This document shows, in pieces, positions 1 to 9,400 of a stretch of DNA of 64,000 bases. How positions within the stretch are numbered: position 1 is the first letter of the stretch; the number at the start of each line of letters is the position of its first letter. The DNA lies in assembly GCF_900101905.1 (NCBI RefSeq), contig NZ_FNAJ01000005.1, positions 387,293 to 451,292 on the forward strand, given 5' to 3'. Made by a program: the position numbers and the translations under genes. Origin of the DNA: Myxococcus virescens. Lineage in GTDB: Bacteria > Myxococcota > Myxococcia > Myxococcales > Myxococcaceae. The notes beneath the pieces are model-generated. The model was not told where the DNA came from and made no database searches. It saw nothing but the letters and a program-made list of their open reading frames with translations.

Positions 1-3000
1 CAGCAGCAGCTTCTCCACCGTGGCTACGCGCGCCCCATCCGCCGTGAGCAACTGGATGTCGCACACGTAGCCGGGGCCCTTCGGGTCATCGCTCCGCGCC
101 AGGGTCGCATGGGCCCACACCTCCCCCAGCCCGCCGCGCTGCACCTGCACCTTGCCGACCCCCACGGGGAGGTAGGCGGCATCCCCTTCCTCGTCGAGCA
201 CCGCGCCCACCATCTGGAAGCACGCATCCAGGAGCGCGGGCTGAAGCTGGTACTGCCCCGCGTCCGCCGCAGCGCTGCCGGATAGGGCCAGGCGCCCCAG
301 CACCGCGTTCTCACCCCGCCAGAGCGACTGGATGCCTCGGAAGCTGGGGCCATACGCGAGCCCCGCCTGCCCCAGCTTCGCGTAGTAGCCCTCCACCGGC
401 ACCTCGCGAGTCAGCGAGGCCCGCAGACGCTCCACGTCGACACGCTCGGCTGGCGCGGCCGTCATCGCGGAGAGCTTTCCGTGGGCATGGAGGATCCACG
501 CGGGCTCACCCTCTCCCGTGCGCTCCTCCTGGCTGTGGATTTCAAAGCGCCCGGCGCGCTCGCCTTCCGGCGAGTAGAGCAGGTGCACCCGGCGCGTCCC
601 TTCCTCCGGAAGGAAGAGGGCCTGCGAGAAGGTGATTTCGTCCACCGCCCCACCCGCCGCACCGAAGAGCGAAGCGCCCGCGGCGAGCCCCATCTCCACG
701 TAGGCCGCGCCCGGCATCAGAATCTGTCCGTAGACGCCATGGTCCTTCAGGAAGGCGGGCTTCGCGGCGCCCACGGAGGACTCGAACTGCCGCACCTGTG
801 AAGGCGACGCGTGCGGCTGGCCCAAGAGGGGATGTCCTCGCGTGGCCTCTGCCTCCGGCGCGGAGCTCACGCCCGGGATGTCCCAGGTGGACCCGTTGAG
901 GTCCATCCAGTGATTGCGCCGCTGGAAGGGATAGACGGGCAACGCGACCTTGTGGCGCTCGCGCCCCTGGTCCACGCCCCGCCAGTCCACCGGCACGCCC
1001 GCGACGTGAAGGGCCGCGAGCCCCTCCAGCATCTGCTGCCAGTCCGAGCGCTCCGGCCTCAAGCTGCCCACCCAGAGCGTGTCCTCCTGCGTGATGCAGG
1101 ACTGGCCCATGGTCACCAGCGTGGGCTTCGGGCCGACCTCCAGGAAGGCCTTCACGCCGGCCTGCTCCAGCGTCTGCATGCCTCGGGCGAACATCACCGG
1201 CTCACGAAGATGCTGCACCCAGTACCCGGGCGTCAGGATTTCCTTCCCCGCCTCGTGCCCGCTCAGGTTCGAGATCAGCGGGATGGCCGGAGGCTGGAGC
1301 TTCACCTTCGCCACGGCCTTGGAGAACGCGTCGAGGATGGGGTCCATCAACGCGGAGTGGAACGCGTGCGAGACACGCAGCATCGTGCCGCGCTTGCCCT
1401 TCCGCGTCAGCTCGGCCACGCATTCGTTGACGGCGGCCTCGCGCCCCGAAATCACCACGTTGCGGGGGCCGTTGAGGGCCGCGATGGAGACCTGCCCGTC
1501 GTACCGGGAGAGCAGCGCCTCCACCTCCGCGGCATCCGCGGACACGGCGGCCATCGTCCCGCCCGCGGGCAGGGACTGCATCAGCCGGGCGCGCGTGGCG
1601 ATGAGCTCCAATCCTTCTTCCAGGGTGAAGACGCCGGCCACGCAGGCCGCCACGAACTCACCCACGGAGTGCCCCATCACGAAGTCCGGGCGGAGGCCCC
1701 ACTGCATCCACACCTGCGCCAGGGCGTACTCGAGCGCGAACAACGCGGGTTGGGTGAAGCCCGTCTCATCCAGCCGGGCTCGCGCCTGCGCGTCCCGCTC
1801 GGCGGGGTGCAGCAGGTCGATGAGCGACGGGCCCATCAACGGCTTCAGCACCGCGTCGCAACGCAGGAGCGTCTCGCGGAAGGTGGGCTCGGTGCGGAAG
1901 AGCTCCTCCCCCATGCCCAGCCACTGCGCGCCCTGCCCGGTGAACAGGAAGGCCAGCCGGGGCTCCCCGTCCGCCTTCCCGCGCAGCACCGACGATGACG
2001 TCTGCCCGGACAGGAAGGACGTCAGCTGCGCCTGCATGGCCTCCTGTGAGCTTCCCAGCACCGCCAGCCGGTGCCGGAAGGCGTCCCGCCCGGTGTTCGC
2101 GGTGAAGCAGATGTCCTCCAGCGACTGTGACGCGAGCCCTGGGCCGCCGAGCGTCTGCGCATAGCGCTGCGCCAGCTCGTTCAGCGCCTGGGGGCTGCGC
2201 GCGGACAGCGTCAGGACGTGCATCGGCCGCGGCGTCGCGTCCGGCGTCCGGGCAGGCGCGGGCGGAGCTTCCTCGATGAGGACATGCGCGTTGACGCCGC
2301 TGAGCCCGAAGCCGCTGACACCGGCCACGCGGGGCTTGTCGCCCTTGGGCCACGGCGTCACCTGCGTGGGGATGGCGATCTGCAACTGCTGCCAGTCCAC
2401 GGCCGGGTTGGGCGTACGGAAGTGCAGGTGCGGCGGAATCTCGTCCTGTCCCAGCGACAGCACGACCTTGATCATCCCCGCGGCACCAGCGGCGGACTCC
2501 AGGTGCCCGAGGTTCGTCTTCGCGGAGCCGACGAGCAACGGGGCGTCCGCGCCGCGCCCATGCCGGAGCACCGCGTCCAGCGCCCGCAGCTCAATCGGGT
2601 CGCCCAGCGGCGTCCCCGTGCCATGGGCTTCGATGTAGTTCACGTCCGCTGGAGCCAGGCTCGCCGACTCCAGCGCCTTGCGCAGCAGCTTCTCCTGCGC
2701 GGGGCCGTTGGGAACTGTCAAGCCGCCGCTGAGCCCGTCATGGTTCACCGCGGAGCCACGGATGACGGCGAGGATGCGGTCCTTGTCCCGCTGCGCATCC
2801 GAGAGCCGCTTGAGCACCAGGACGCCGCAGCCTTCGCCGCGCCCGTAGCCATTGGCGGACGCGTCGAATGTCTTCGAGCGCCCATCCGGCGCCAGCGCCC
2901 GCATCTTCGACAGGACGATGTTGTTGTCCGGCCGGAGAATCACGTTCACCCCGCCCGCGAGCGCCAGCGAACACTCTCCCTGCCGCAGCGCCTGACAGGC

Positions 3001-3690
3001 CAGGTGGGCGGAGACGAGCGCCGAGGAGCACGCGGTCGCGACCACCATGGACGGCCCCTGGAGGCCCAGCACGTAGGACACACGGCCCGCGGAGAAGCTC
3101 AGCTCGTTCCCGGTCCCCATGTACGGCAGGTCCCGAGTCTGCACCGCGTTGAAGGGAACGCGCCCGTAGTCACTGCTCAGGAAGCCGACATAGACGCCCG
3201 TGTCGCTGCCCACCAGGGAGCCCGGGGCGATTCCGGCGTCCTCCAGGGCCTCCCACGACACCTCCAGCATCAAGCGCTGCTGCGGGTCGACGTAGTTCGC
3301 CTCGCGCGGCGACAGGCCGAAGAACTCGCTGTCGAATCCGGCGATGGGTTGGTTGAGGAACCCACCCTCACGGACCACCATCTTCCAGCCCGCGTCCGGG
3401 TCCGCGGCGTAGTACGCATCCACGTCCCAGCGGTCCGGCGGGACGGTGCTCACGGCATCGACGCCGCCGCGCAGCAGCTCCCAATAGGCGCGCGGGTCGT
3501 TCGCGCCGCCGGGGAACCTGCACCCCATGCCGATGACGGCGATGGGCTCCGAGCGCGCGCGCTCCAATCCATCCACGCGCGCCCGGAGGGTCTTGATGGC
3601 CAATGCCGCCCGTTGCAAGGGCGTCATCGACTCCATCGAGAGAGCATTCTCCTCGTTGGACATCCTCACTCGAATGGACTCATCCGACAC
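1..3690 (-). CDS. Type I PKS module KS-AT-DH..., 3' part outside the window
   Basis: This is the N-terminal 1230 codons of a modular polyketide synthase, in frame up to the edge. The KS has all three catalytic elements: Cys in TACSSA near residue 220, HGTGT, and KTNLGH. The AT has the nucleophile motif GHSVGE near residue 672 and the malonyl-type motif HAFHS. The DH has the HxxxGxxxxP histidine motif (H-GVY-G-QILM-P) near residue 970 and the DACFQ acid motif, so a dehydrating module is expected; KR and ACP must lie beyond the edge. I prefer the GTG at 3690, which has AAAGGGG about 8 bases upstream; an in-frame ATG at 3663 is the alternative. The ordinary ACSSS is ACSSA here. It lies 21 bases after the small gene that ends at 3712 and is probably in the same operon. 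It probably adds one malonyl unit to the polyene. Confidence 0.9.
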   Translation of the reverse strand, partial: MSDESIRVRMSNEENALSMESMTPLQRAALAIKTLRARVDGLERARSEPIAVIGMGCRFPGGANDPRAYWELLRGGVDAVSTVPPDRWDVDAYYAADPDAGWKMVVREGGFLNQPIAGFDSEFFGLSPREANYVDPQQRLMLEVSWEALEDAGIAPGSLVGSDTGVYVGFLSSDYGRVPFNAVQTRDLPYMGTGNELSFSAGRVSYVLGLQGPSMVVATACSSALVSAHLACQALRQGECSLALAGGVNVILRPDNNIVLSKMRALAPDGRSKTFDASANGYGRGEGCGVLVLKRLSDAQRDKDRILAVIRGSAVNHDGLSGGLTVPNGPAQEKLLRKALESASLAPADVNYIEAHGTGTPLGDPIELRALDAVLRHGRGADAPLLVGSAKTNLGHLESAAGAAGMIKVVLSLGQDEIPPHLHFRTPNPAVDWQQLQIAIPTQVTPWPKGDKPRVAGVSGFGLSGVNAHVLIEEAPPAPARTPDATPRPMHVLTLSARSPQALNELAQRYAQTLGGPGLASQSLEDICFTANTGRDAFRHRLAVLGSSQEAMQAQLTSFLSGQTSSSVLRGKADGEPRLAFLFTGQGAQWLGMGEELFRTEPTFRETLLRCDAVLKPLMGPSLIDLLHPAERDAQARARLDETGFTQPALFALEYALAQVWMQWGLRPDFVMGHSVGEFVAACVAGVFTLEEGLELIATRARLMQSLPAGGTMAAVSADAAEVEALLSRYDGQVSIAALNGPRNVVISGREAAVNECVAELTRKGKRGTMLRVSHAFHSALMDPILDAFSKAVAKVKLQPPAIPLISNLSGHEAGKEILTPGYWVQHLREPVMFARGMQTLEQAGVKAFLEVGPKPTLVTMGQSCITQEDTLWVGSLRPERSDWQQMLEGLAALHVAGVPVDWRGVDQGRERHKVALPVYPFQRRNHWMDLNGSTWDIPGVSSAPEAEATRGHPLLGQPHASPSQVRQFESSVGAAKPAFLKDHGVYGQILMPGAAYVEMGLAAGASLFGAAGGAVDEITFSQALFLPEEGTRRVHLLYSPEGERAGRFEIHSQEERTGEGEPAWILHAHGKLSAMTAAPAERVDVERLRASLTREVPVEGYYAKLGQAGLAYGPSFRGIQSLWRGENAVLGRLALSGSAAADAGQYQLQPALLDACFQMVGAVLDEEGDAAYLPVGVGKVQVQRGGLGEVWAHATLARSDDPKGPGYVCDIQLLTADGARVATVEKLLL

Positions 3691-3711
3691 TGCCCACCCC
3701 TTTCGCTTCGA

Positions 3712-4182
3712 CTAGCTGATGGAGATCTTTTCCAGCGGTTCCGGTGCAGGGCTGGACGCAGCGGCCGGGCTGCTTGAATCCGGGGAGGTAGCGCTCTCCG
3801 GAGGCGCACGGCGGTCACTGGGCCGGGCGCCAGCCTCGGAACCCGTCGTCCCCTTCGGCCGCTTCGCGAGGATCAGGTCCCCCGCCTTCTGGAGCACGTC
3901 GCCAAACGACACGCCGGACCGGTGCGGCTGGCCCGCCGCCGGAGCCGTGTGCGCCTGCTTCGCCCGGTCCTCGATGGCCGCGTCGATGTGCTGCAGCTCG
4001 TGAATCTGCGCATCGAGGATGTGCGCGACGCCCTTGAGCGCCTCCTGCTTCGCGCGGAAGAGCTGCTGCACCAGGCCTCGCCCGCCCGGAATCAGGGCGT
4101 TGGTGAGCTCGGCGAACCGAGCGCCGTACTCCGGCGAAGCGCCAAAGGAACCCTGCGGATAACGATCATCTTGCGTGGACAT
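3712..4182 (-). CDS. Small hydrophilic protein of unknown function, partner of the ArsA-like ATPase
   Basis: A protein of 156 residues that I do not recognise. Residues 15 to 75 are predicted helical, with a run rich in Leu, Ala, Lys, Gln and His (LFRAKQEALKGVAHILDAQ). The last 60 residues are rich in Pro, Ser and Ala and look disordered. There is no signal peptide and no membrane segment. Its ATG shares one base with the stop of the ArsA-like gene (TGATG), so the two are probably translationally coupled and may act together. The helical part resembles the short amphipathic proteins encoded beside ArsA-like ATPases and gas-vesicle genes, but this is a weak impression. It is certainly coding, given the coupling and spacing. 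Confidence 0.7.
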   Translation of the reverse strand: MSTQDDRYPQGSFGASPEYGARFAELTNALIPGGRGLVQQLFRAKQEALKGVAHILDAQIHELQHIDAAIEDRAKQAHTAPAAGQPHRSGVSFGDVLQKAGDLILAKRPKGTTGSEAGARPSDRRAPPESATSPDSSSPAAASSPAPEPLEKISIS

Positions 4183-5345
4183 CAAACACCTCTTTCTGTT
4201 TGGAAACTCACGATGAGCCGGTCACCCTCCATGCGGGCGCCCGACGTCGGGAGGAGTGCAATCATCCGAGGCAACACGACGTTGCGCCGGACGGCCCCGA
4301 CCTGGATGACGAACTCCGCGCCGCGGCGGGAGAGCTCGACATCGCTCTTCGCCACGAAGGGGAGCCGCACCTCCAGCGAGTACGCATCCACTGCGTCCTT
4401 GCGGATGCCCAGGGCAGGCTGCGGGGCCGTGAGACGGACAGGGTCCTCTCCCTGGTAGAGCTGCTCCGCGAAGACCTCCAGCGGCTTCTCCCCCACCACC
4501 TCCGTGGACTGGTGCGGGACCTTCAACACCAGCAGCGACGAAAAGGCGCGCTGGAGCTTCTCGACGTGTGCCTGCTGCGTCCGCACCTGCTCGGAGCCGG
4601 CGTCGGCGGCTTCCGGTGCGAGTCGGTTGATGACGACGCAGTCCACCGCGAGGCCCAGCAGGCTGAAGTACGTGTACGCCCGCTGCGCCTCCTGTCCGGA
4701 CACCGTGTCCGCGGTGGTCACCAGCCGGAGGGTCGTCACCTCCGGGTCGTGCAGCAGCGCGTCCACGGCGTTCAGCCGGTCGCGAACCTCCAGGCTCGCG
4801 TCCGCGCCGTGGAGGCTCGCCGCCAGCAGGCGTGCCTTGCGCCCCGGCTGCGTGGGGGTCTGCTGCTTGCGTGCGTACCAGCTCATCGCTGGCACGGTGT
4901 TGAGCAACTGCAGGGCGGTGCGGGTGGACGGGCAATCCACGATGACGAGGTCGTGCTGCTGCTCGCGGAGGTACTCGCCCAGCCGGAGGAGCATGACGAC
5001 GTGGGCCGCCTCGGCCGTCATCGCCACCTCCTCCGCGTTCACGCGCTCCGGCCCGCCATCCACGAGTGCGGCCAGTCCGCCCTGGCCTCCGTTCCATCCC
5101 CGGCGGAGCTCTTCGCCAACGTCCACCTCGTGGAAGGACAGGTGGTCGTTGACGCCCACGGGAACGCCCCGGGGGCCAGCGAAGAGTGGACTCTCGACGC
5201 CCATGGCGGCGCTGAGGCCGCGAGACAGGTCGAACGAAAGCACGAGGGTCCGAAGCCCCCGGCGGGAAGCCGCGAGCCCCGTCGCTGCCGCCACCGTGGT
5301 CTTCCCGGAACCGCCGGTACCGGAGACAAGAATGATCCTGGCCAT
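4182..5345 (-). CDS. ArsA/GET3-family ATPase with C-terminal HSP20-like domain
   Basis: A 387-residue P-loop ATPase of the ArsA/GET3 type. The deviant Walker A motif GTGGSGKTT is at residues 9 to 17, but the signature lysine of the canonical GKGGVGKT is Thr here. A VIVDCPSTRTAL switch-II-like segment follows near residue 135. The last 75 residues (from about YSLEVRLPF) look like the HSP20-like beta domain found at the end of many bacterial ArsA homologues. The family couples ATP hydrolysis to dimer conformational change: arsenite pumping in ArsA, tail-anchored protein targeting in GET3. There is no arsenite permease nearby, so arsenic resistance is unlikely. A role in moving or protecting a hydrophobic protein or the polyene product is inference only. 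It follows the patatin gene by 18 bases. Confidence 0.85.
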   Translation of the reverse strand: MARIILVSGTGGSGKTTVAAATGLAASRRGLRTLVLSFDLSRGLSAAMGVESPLFAGPRGVPVGVNDHLSFHEVDVGEELRRGWNGGQGGLAALVDGGPERVNAEEVAMTAEAAHVVMLLRLGEYLREQQHDLVIVDCPSTRTALQLLNTVPAMSWYARKQQTPTQPGRKARLLAASLHGADASLEVRDRLNAVDALLHDPEVTTLRLVTTADTVSGQEAQRAYTYFSLLGLAVDCVVINRLAPEAADAGSEQVRTQQAHVEKLQRAFSSLLVLKVPHQSTEVVGEKPLEVFAEQLYQGEDPVRLTAPQPALGIRKDAVDAYSLEVRLPFVAKSDVELSRRGAEFVIQVGAVRRNVVLPRMIALLPTSGARMEGDRLIVSFQTERGV

Positions 5346-5363
5346 CTCAATCCACCTCTCGCG

Positions 5364-6443
5364 CTAGGCCGCCTTGGCCGCGTCAGACACCCAGCCCGAC
5401 TTCCCGAGCCACGTCTGCGCACGGTTGAGCTGCGAGACGGTGGACTGGGTGCTCAGCAGGCTCTGGACGGTGGACTCCACCTGCTTGAGGTTCGCCGCGG
5501 AGAGCGTCTGGTCCACCACGGGATTCAGGCGGAAGTACTTCTTCCGAAGAATCATGCGGCACTGGTAGTCCGCCGCGTCCGAGCCGGCCTCCAGCATCAT
5601 CTTCACGAGCACCATGGGGTCGTGGAAGTCCAGCAGCCACTTGGAGAAGCCCCAGTTGGCCACGCCCTTGCAGAAGTGCGGCGTGAGGTACGAAGACATG
5701 CAGCCGTTGCCCACCGACATCATCAGGATGTTCGTCAGGTCGGGCGGCTCCGTCTCCAGCGTCTCCACCTTCTCCGAGCGGCTCTTGCGGGTGATGTTGT
5801 TGATGATCTGCGCCAGCGCCACCAGCGACGGGTTGTTGGCGAAGATGCCGCCGTCGACGTAGCCGCTGCCCTGCTCCCGGATGCCCTGGTAGACGGGATA
5901 GGAGAGCGGAGGCGAACCGCTGCGCATCAGCACGTCCACCACCAGCTCGTTGTGGTCGGAGTCGTTGTCCGGACCGGTGTTGTGGAAGATCTTGGCCTTC
6001 CAGGTCCGCAGCGACTTGCGGTGGCCGTCGAGCTGGAAGGACGGCAGCGCCACCTTCCGCTTCAGGTCTCCCAGGCGCAACGTGGCGCCAAAGTAGCTGC
6101 AGAAGAAGTCGCGCATGTAGCTGGAGTCGAGCAGCGCGGCGTTGCCCGTCAGCGCCATGGCCGTCCGCCCCAGCGACACCGCCTTGCGGTTCATCTGGAC
6201 GACCTCCCCCCAGAAGTCGAGGATCTTGGGGAAGGCGTCATCGGGGTTCTCATAGGTGGCGAAGAACGCTGCGTTGAAGGACCCCGCGGACGTGCCGGAG
6301 AACAGCTCCACGTCGTTCAGCAGGCTCTGCCCGCCTCCGCGGCTGGTCAGCGTCTCCTTCAACGACTTGAGCAAGCCCGCGGTGACATACCCCTCACCGC
6401 CGGAAATAGACGTACCATCCATTGCTAGGACTCGGTGCGGCAT
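5364..6443 (-). CDS. Patatin-like phospholipase/acyl hydrolase
   Basis: A 359-residue patatin-family protein. It shows the glycine-rich oxyanion segment near residues 9 to 18 (DGTSISGGEG), the nucleophile elbow GTSAG near residue 50 and the catalytic Asp in DGGIFANNP near residue 196, so the Ser-Asp dyad is intact. Patatins hydrolyse acyl esters of lipids. There is no signal peptide, so it is probably cytoplasmic. Its ATG overlaps the NRPS stop by one base (TAATG), which ties it to the cluster. It could edit stalled acyl chains, modify the product or supply fatty acid. Patatins share the FabD/lysophospholipase fold with PKS acyltransferases; two modules here lack a working AT, so a trans-acyltransfer role is conceivable but unproven. 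Confidence 0.88.
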   Translation of the reverse strand: MPHRVLAMDGTSISGGEGYVTAGLLKSLKETLTSRGGGQSLLNDVELFSGTSAGSFNAAFFATYENPDDAFPKILDFWGEVVQMNRKAVSLGRTAMALTGNAALLDSSYMRDFFCSYFGATLRLGDLKRKVALPSFQLDGHRKSLRTWKAKIFHNTGPDNDSDHNELVVDVLMRSGSPPLSYPVYQGIREQGSGYVDGGIFANNPSLVALAQIINNITRKSRSEKVETLETEPPDLTNILMMSVGNGCMSSYLTPHFCKGVANWGFSKWLLDFHDPMVLVKMMLEAGSDAADYQCRMILRKKYFRLNPVVDQTLSAANLKQVESTVQSLLSTQSTVSQLNRAQTWLGKSGWVSDAAKAA

Positions 6444-9400
6444 TACATGACCTCCATGGGGAGCTGCGCAGCCAGCCCCGTTGCTGGCATTTCCGCCCGA
6501 GACATTTCTGCGATTGGCGGGAGCGGCAAAACCCTATCCAGACATTTCTGTATTTCAATTGCAAGCACGGCGACATTCCGTTCATCCATGATGAGCGTCA
6601 TGTGATTGCCTGGAACCGGTATCACTTCCGTCCCCGCGAGCGCGAATCTGCGCACACTGTCGACGAGCGGATCGCCTCCAATCGTCACCGGACCCGTCCT
6701 GAAAAGTGTGGCGGAGCCTCCATACGAAGAGAACGTATAGAGTTGCTCCGAACGGCGTGTTGCCAGGAAATTCCGGGCCGTCAGCGCGCTGTCTCGCAAG
6801 AAACGCCACAGGTATGAATACTGCCCATCTGTATCCCGACGAAGCAGGTCTGCCCATGACTCGGGCAGGCTGATTCCCATCCATTCGCCTATCAATCTCA
6901 GGCTGGCGTAGTCCCGCGGCATCTGGGCCTCCCCCAGCACCTTGATGAGCTGGGAGCCCGCGGGAATCTCCTGCGGGGTACCGTCGTGCCCGGCCAGCCG
7001 GTCCAGCGCCGCACCGTCAATCAAGCCGAGCAGCGCCACCTGTTCCCCGAGCGCTTCGAGCTGCCGCGCCATTTCACTGACGACGAGCCCTCCGTAGGAC
7101 CAGCCCGCAATCCGGTACGGCCCGCGCGGCTGGACCTGCCGCAGGGCCGCCACATACAGCGCGGCGGTGTCCTCGATGGTCTCCGGTGGCAGCTGGTCGT
7201 CCATGACGCCAGGCATCTGGAAGCCGAACACGGGCTGCTCCGCGTCCAGGTGGCGGGCCAGGGCGACGTAGACGGCCGGGCTGCCAGCGGACGGCGGGGT
7301 GAGGAACAGCGGCGGTTTGTGTCCGAGGGGCTTCAGCGCCACCACACAGGCGGGCAGTTGGCGAATCAGCGCGGTGACCTTGCTGGAGTGTTCGTCAATC
7401 CAGTGCGCCAGGGCCTCCACGGAGGGCCGATCGAACACCTCGTTGAGGGGCACCTCGATGCCCAGCTTCGCGGAGATGCGCGAGATGAGCGTGACGGCGA
7501 GGAGCGAGTGGCCTCCCAGCTCGAAGAAGCTGTCGGTGGGGGCCACGGAGCTCAGGCCCAGGAGTTCGCCGAACAGCGCCTGGAGTTGCCGCTCCGTCTC
7601 GGTCCGCGCTTCCGTGCGGGCCAGCGCGCTGGCGACGGGGGCCTCGGATACCCCGGGCGGGAGCGCCTTGCGGTCAATCTTCCCGCTGGGCGTCAGCGGC
7701 AGCTCGGGGAGGACCGCGATGACCTCCGGCATCATGTACTCGGGCAACACCTCACGCAGGGACTTGCGCAGCTCCGCCCTCAGGTCACCGTTCTCCATCG
7801 ACTGGGGCTGCACGTAGGCCACCAGGCGCGGTGCCCCGCTTGGAAGGCGTTGCAGGAGCACCGCGGCCTGGACGACGTCGGGATGGCGGCCCAGCGCGGC
7901 CTCCACCTCTCCCGCCTCGACGCGGTGACCGCGAATCTTGAGCTGGTCGTCCTGGCGGCCCAGGTATTCGATGCGGCCGTCGGAGAGGTACCGGGCGTGG
8001 TCCCCCGTGCGGTAGAGCCGCGAGCCCTCGAGCCCCCCGTCGAAGGGGTTGGGGACGAAGCGCTCCGCCGTCAGGTCCGGCCGGCGCAGATAGCCTCGGG
8101 CCAGCCCGACGCCGCCGATGTACAGCTCGCCGGGTACGCCAACGGGCACGGGCTGGAGGTACCGGTCCAGGATGTACAACCGCATGTGCGGGATGGGCCG
8201 GCCAATGGGCACCCGCTCCGGAGGGGGTGTTCCATCCGGCAGCAGTGTCTCGAAGCAGCACGCCACCGCGGCCTCGGTGGGGCCATACTCGTTGATGACG
8301 CGCGTGGGGAGACCCTGCTCCCGCCACGGGGCCAGGTCCACGCCGTGCAGCCCTTCCCCGCCCAGCACCACCGCATGGGTGCGGCCGAGCACCTCGCGCG
8401 TGCGCCCCAGGCCGTTGAAGGCCCGCAGGTGCGACGGCGTCATCTTGATGAAGCTGAAGCCCTGCTCGGGGTAGTCCCGGGACGTCAGCTGGTCGATTTC
8501 ATGACCGCGTGGCACGAGGAACAGCGCGCGGCCCGCCAGGAGCGGCGCGAAGAGGCTCGTCAGCGTGCCGTCGAAGCTGACGGAGCCAATCACCGGGCTC
8601 CCCGTCCCTTCGCGAAGCCGGTAGGCGTCCACGCTCCAGCGCAGGTAGTTGACGATGCTCCGGTGCGTGATTTCCGTGCCCTTGGGCCGGCCCGTCGAGC
8701 CTGACGTGTAGAGGATGTAGGCCAGTTGGTCGGGGAGGACGTCACGGCGGAGCTGCTGGCCTGGCGCGGCGGGCACGCCCCGAACGCCTTCGTCCACGTG
8801 GAGCGTGACGAAGCCCCCCATGCCCCAGAGGCGCTCGGACAGCTTCGTGGAAGAAATCACCACCCGGGGCCGGGCATCCGCGACGATGTGGCGGAGCCGG
8901 TCCACGGGCTCGTCTGCGTCGAGCGCGAGGAACGCGCCCCCTGCCTTCATCACCGCCAGCAGGCTCACGATGAACTCCGCCGAACGGTCCAGGTAGACCC
9001 CGACCGCCACCTCCGGTCCCACGTCCAAATCCTGGAGTGACGCCGCGACCCGGTCGCTGAGCTGGTCGAGCTCGCCGTAGGTCAGCTCCCAGTCGTCCAC
9101 GACGACGGCCACCGCATCCGGCGTGCGCAGCGCCTGAGCTTCGATGAGCGCATGGAGGCACGCGCCTTCCGCCTCCGGCGTCCCCGTGTCGTTCCACTGC
9201 CGGAGCACGCGCTCGCGGACATCCGCGGGGAGCACGGGCAGCTCGCCCACCGGCCGCTGGGGCTCGGCCACGAGCCCTTCGAGCAGCACCTGGAAGCAGT
9301 CCACGTAGTGCTGGATGGTGCCCTGCTCGAAGAGGTCGCGGTTGAACACCATCCGCGCCGACAACCGGTCGCCGTGGTCATCCACGAAGAGGTTGAGGTC

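Noticed and set aside
4182..5345. Arsenic resistance
   Set aside because: There is no ArsB, ArsC or ArsR gene, and the signature Walker lysine is altered; only the fold is shared.
4200..6428. Open frame of about 742 codons on the plus strand
   Set aside because: It is antisense to the ArsA-like and patatin genes, both of which have clear catalytic motifs and proper starts.
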